DNA of 5,114 bases, taken from a bacterium. GTDB taxonomy: Bacteria; UBA9089; UBA9088. Position numbers and translations under genes: made by a program. The notes under the pieces were generated by a model, which searched no databases, was not told where the DNA came from, and saw only the letters and a program-made list of their open reading frames with translations. How positions within the stretch are numbered: position 1 is the stretch's first letter; each line of letters begins with the position of its first letter. The stretch covers positions 1 to 5,114 of the forward strand of contig DNCM01000056.1 of NCBI GenBank assembly GCA_003498085.1, written 5' to 3'. Below are positions 4,190 to 5,114 of the stretch, piece after piece.

Positions 4190-5114
4190 ATGTATGCAAA
4201 TGTTGCTTTGAGGATACCAAGTAATACCCTCTATACTTATAGGCTTCCAGAAGATTTAGAGAAGGATGCATGTATTGGAAAAAGGGTTCTTGTTCCATTA
4301 AGGGGAAAGGAAGTTGTTGGTTTTTTGATAGAATTAAAAGAAAGTCCAGAATTTACTGGGAGGATTAAAGATATAATTACAATACTTGATGAAGAGCCAC
4401 TAATCGATGAATCACTAATCTTTCTTGCAAATTGGATTTCATCATATTATCTTTGTTCATTGGGAGACTGTCTATCCCTACTTATACCCCCAGGACTTTC
4501 TTGGAAGATAAAGAAATTTATAAAAAGAATAGATTTTTCTGATATTGAGTATTTAAAGAAAAAAGCACCTGCACAGTATAAAATTCTTTCTTTGCTTAAC
4601 GAGAAGGGGAAAATTGAAACGGCACAAATCTCAAAAATAATAAAAAATCCACATTCAATAATTAAAAGCCTTGAGGAAAAAGGGGCAATCGAAGTAATAA
4701 GGAAGATTAAACAACCAAGCACCCCAAGCAAAAAACAAAAAGAGGAATTTCAACTTGAGTCCCATTTTACTCCTAATAAAGATCAGGATGAAGCGATATC
4801 GAAGATAAGCCTTGCATTAGAAAAGAATAGATTTGAAGCATTTCTCCTTTATGGGATAACAGGCTCTGGAAAAACAGAGGTATATCTTCAGGTAATACAA
4901 AAAGTGATCGATATGGGTGGCCAAGCTATAGTCCTTGTTCCAGAGATCTCATTGACATCGCAAATTGTAAATAGATTTAAGGCAAGATTTGGAGATAAAT
5001 CTGCAATTTTACATTCAAGGCTTACCAACAAAGAAAGGCTCATCGAATGGCAGAGGATAAGGAACAATGAGGCATCGATAGTCGTTGGAGCAAGGAGTGC
5101 AATATTTGCAGGAA
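4190..5114 (+). CDS. priA: Primosomal protein N' (replication restart helicase PriA), 3' end outside window
   Basis: PriA is a 3'-to-5' superfamily 2 DNA helicase that recognises stalled or collapsed replication forks and starts reloading of the replicative helicase. The frame runs open to the window edge, giving 308 residues of a protein usually 650-830 long. Residues 1 to about 105 match the N-terminal 3'-DNA-binding domain (MYANVALRIPSNTLYTYRLP at the start, then GKRVLVPL and IGDVL-like SLGDCLSLLIPPGL). Residues about 123-175 look like the winged-helix domain. The helicase domain follows, with TPNKDQDEAI (Q199), Walker A GITGSGKTE (222-230; K228 matches K230 of E. coli), PEISLTSQ (251-258), LHSRLTNKERL (274-284) and GARSAIFA (300-307). 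The DEEH box and the zinc-binding cysteines should lie just beyond the window. No frameshift is seen. The start at ATG 4190 is supported by AAAGGT 9 nt upstream. Confidence 0.95.
   Translation, partial: MYANVALRIPSNTLYTYRLPEDLEKDACIGKRVLVPLRGKEVVGFLIELKESPEFTGRIKDIITILDEEPLIDESLIFLANWISSYYLCSLGDCLSLLIPPGLSWKIKKFIKRIDFSDIEYLKKKAPAQYKILSLLNEKGKIETAQISKIIKNPHSIIKSLEEKGAIEVIRKIKQPSTPSKKQKEEFQLESHFTPNKDQDEAISKISLALEKNRFEAFLLYGITGSGKTEVYLQVIQKVIDMGGQAIVLVPEISLTSQIVNRFKARFGDKSAILHSRLTNKERLIEWQRIRNNEASIVVGARSAIFAG

Noticed and set aside
4447..4731. Minus-strand open frame of 94 codons opposite the start of priA
   Set aside because: It is antisense to the PriA DNA-binding and winged-helix domains, which are read without interruption on the plus strand.

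Overview
The window comes from a low-GC bacterial chromosome. Codon use is AT-rich, with AGA/AGG as the usual arginine codons and frequent ATA, and nothing looks viral or plasmid-borne. The genes are ordinary chromosomal ones. MurJ implies a peptidoglycan cell wall. The intergenic repeat at the left end resembles repeats I associate with uncultured candidate-phylum genomes, but I cannot name a phylum from this sequence.

Layout. Positions 1-160 hold no intact gene. They hold a long imperfect inverted repeat (21-58 and 116-153), built from GCTAATAGC-type words, around a short coding remnant (59-130). The remnant reads like the C-terminal tail of an S23/IVP-type four-helix-bundle protein. A plus-strand group follows: a TtcA-type tRNA thiolase (186-923), then RidA (990-1367), then a histidine phosphatase (1367-1966) whose start overlaps the RidA stop by one base. 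The lipid II flippase MurJ (1974-3488) lies on the minus strand and converges on the phosphatase with 7 bp between the stops. A 126-bp divergent promoter region (3489-3614) separates murJ from a second plus-strand pair: 5-formyltetrahydrofolate cyclo-ligase (3615-4160, TTG start) and the N-terminal part of the helicase PriA (4190 to the window end). The priA frame is open to the right edge.

How the genes relate. They are housekeeping functions in separate pathways: tRNA modification, removal of reactive enamine/imine metabolites, a phosphoester hydrolase of uncertain substrate, cell-wall precursor export, folate recycling and replication restart. The only tight coupling is RidA-phosphatase, with cyclo-ligase-PriA probably co-transcribed.

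Initiation signals are mixed. ttcA and priA share the same AAAGGT sequence 9 nt before ATG. ridA, murJ and the cyclo-ligase gene have no convincing Shine-Dalgarno sequence, and for ridA and murJ the best promoter matches would start transcription almost at the ATG. The most unusual object is the repeat-bounded four-helix-bundle remnant upstream of ttcA. It resembles, outside rRNA, the stem-plus-IVP layout of 23S rRNA intervening sequences.
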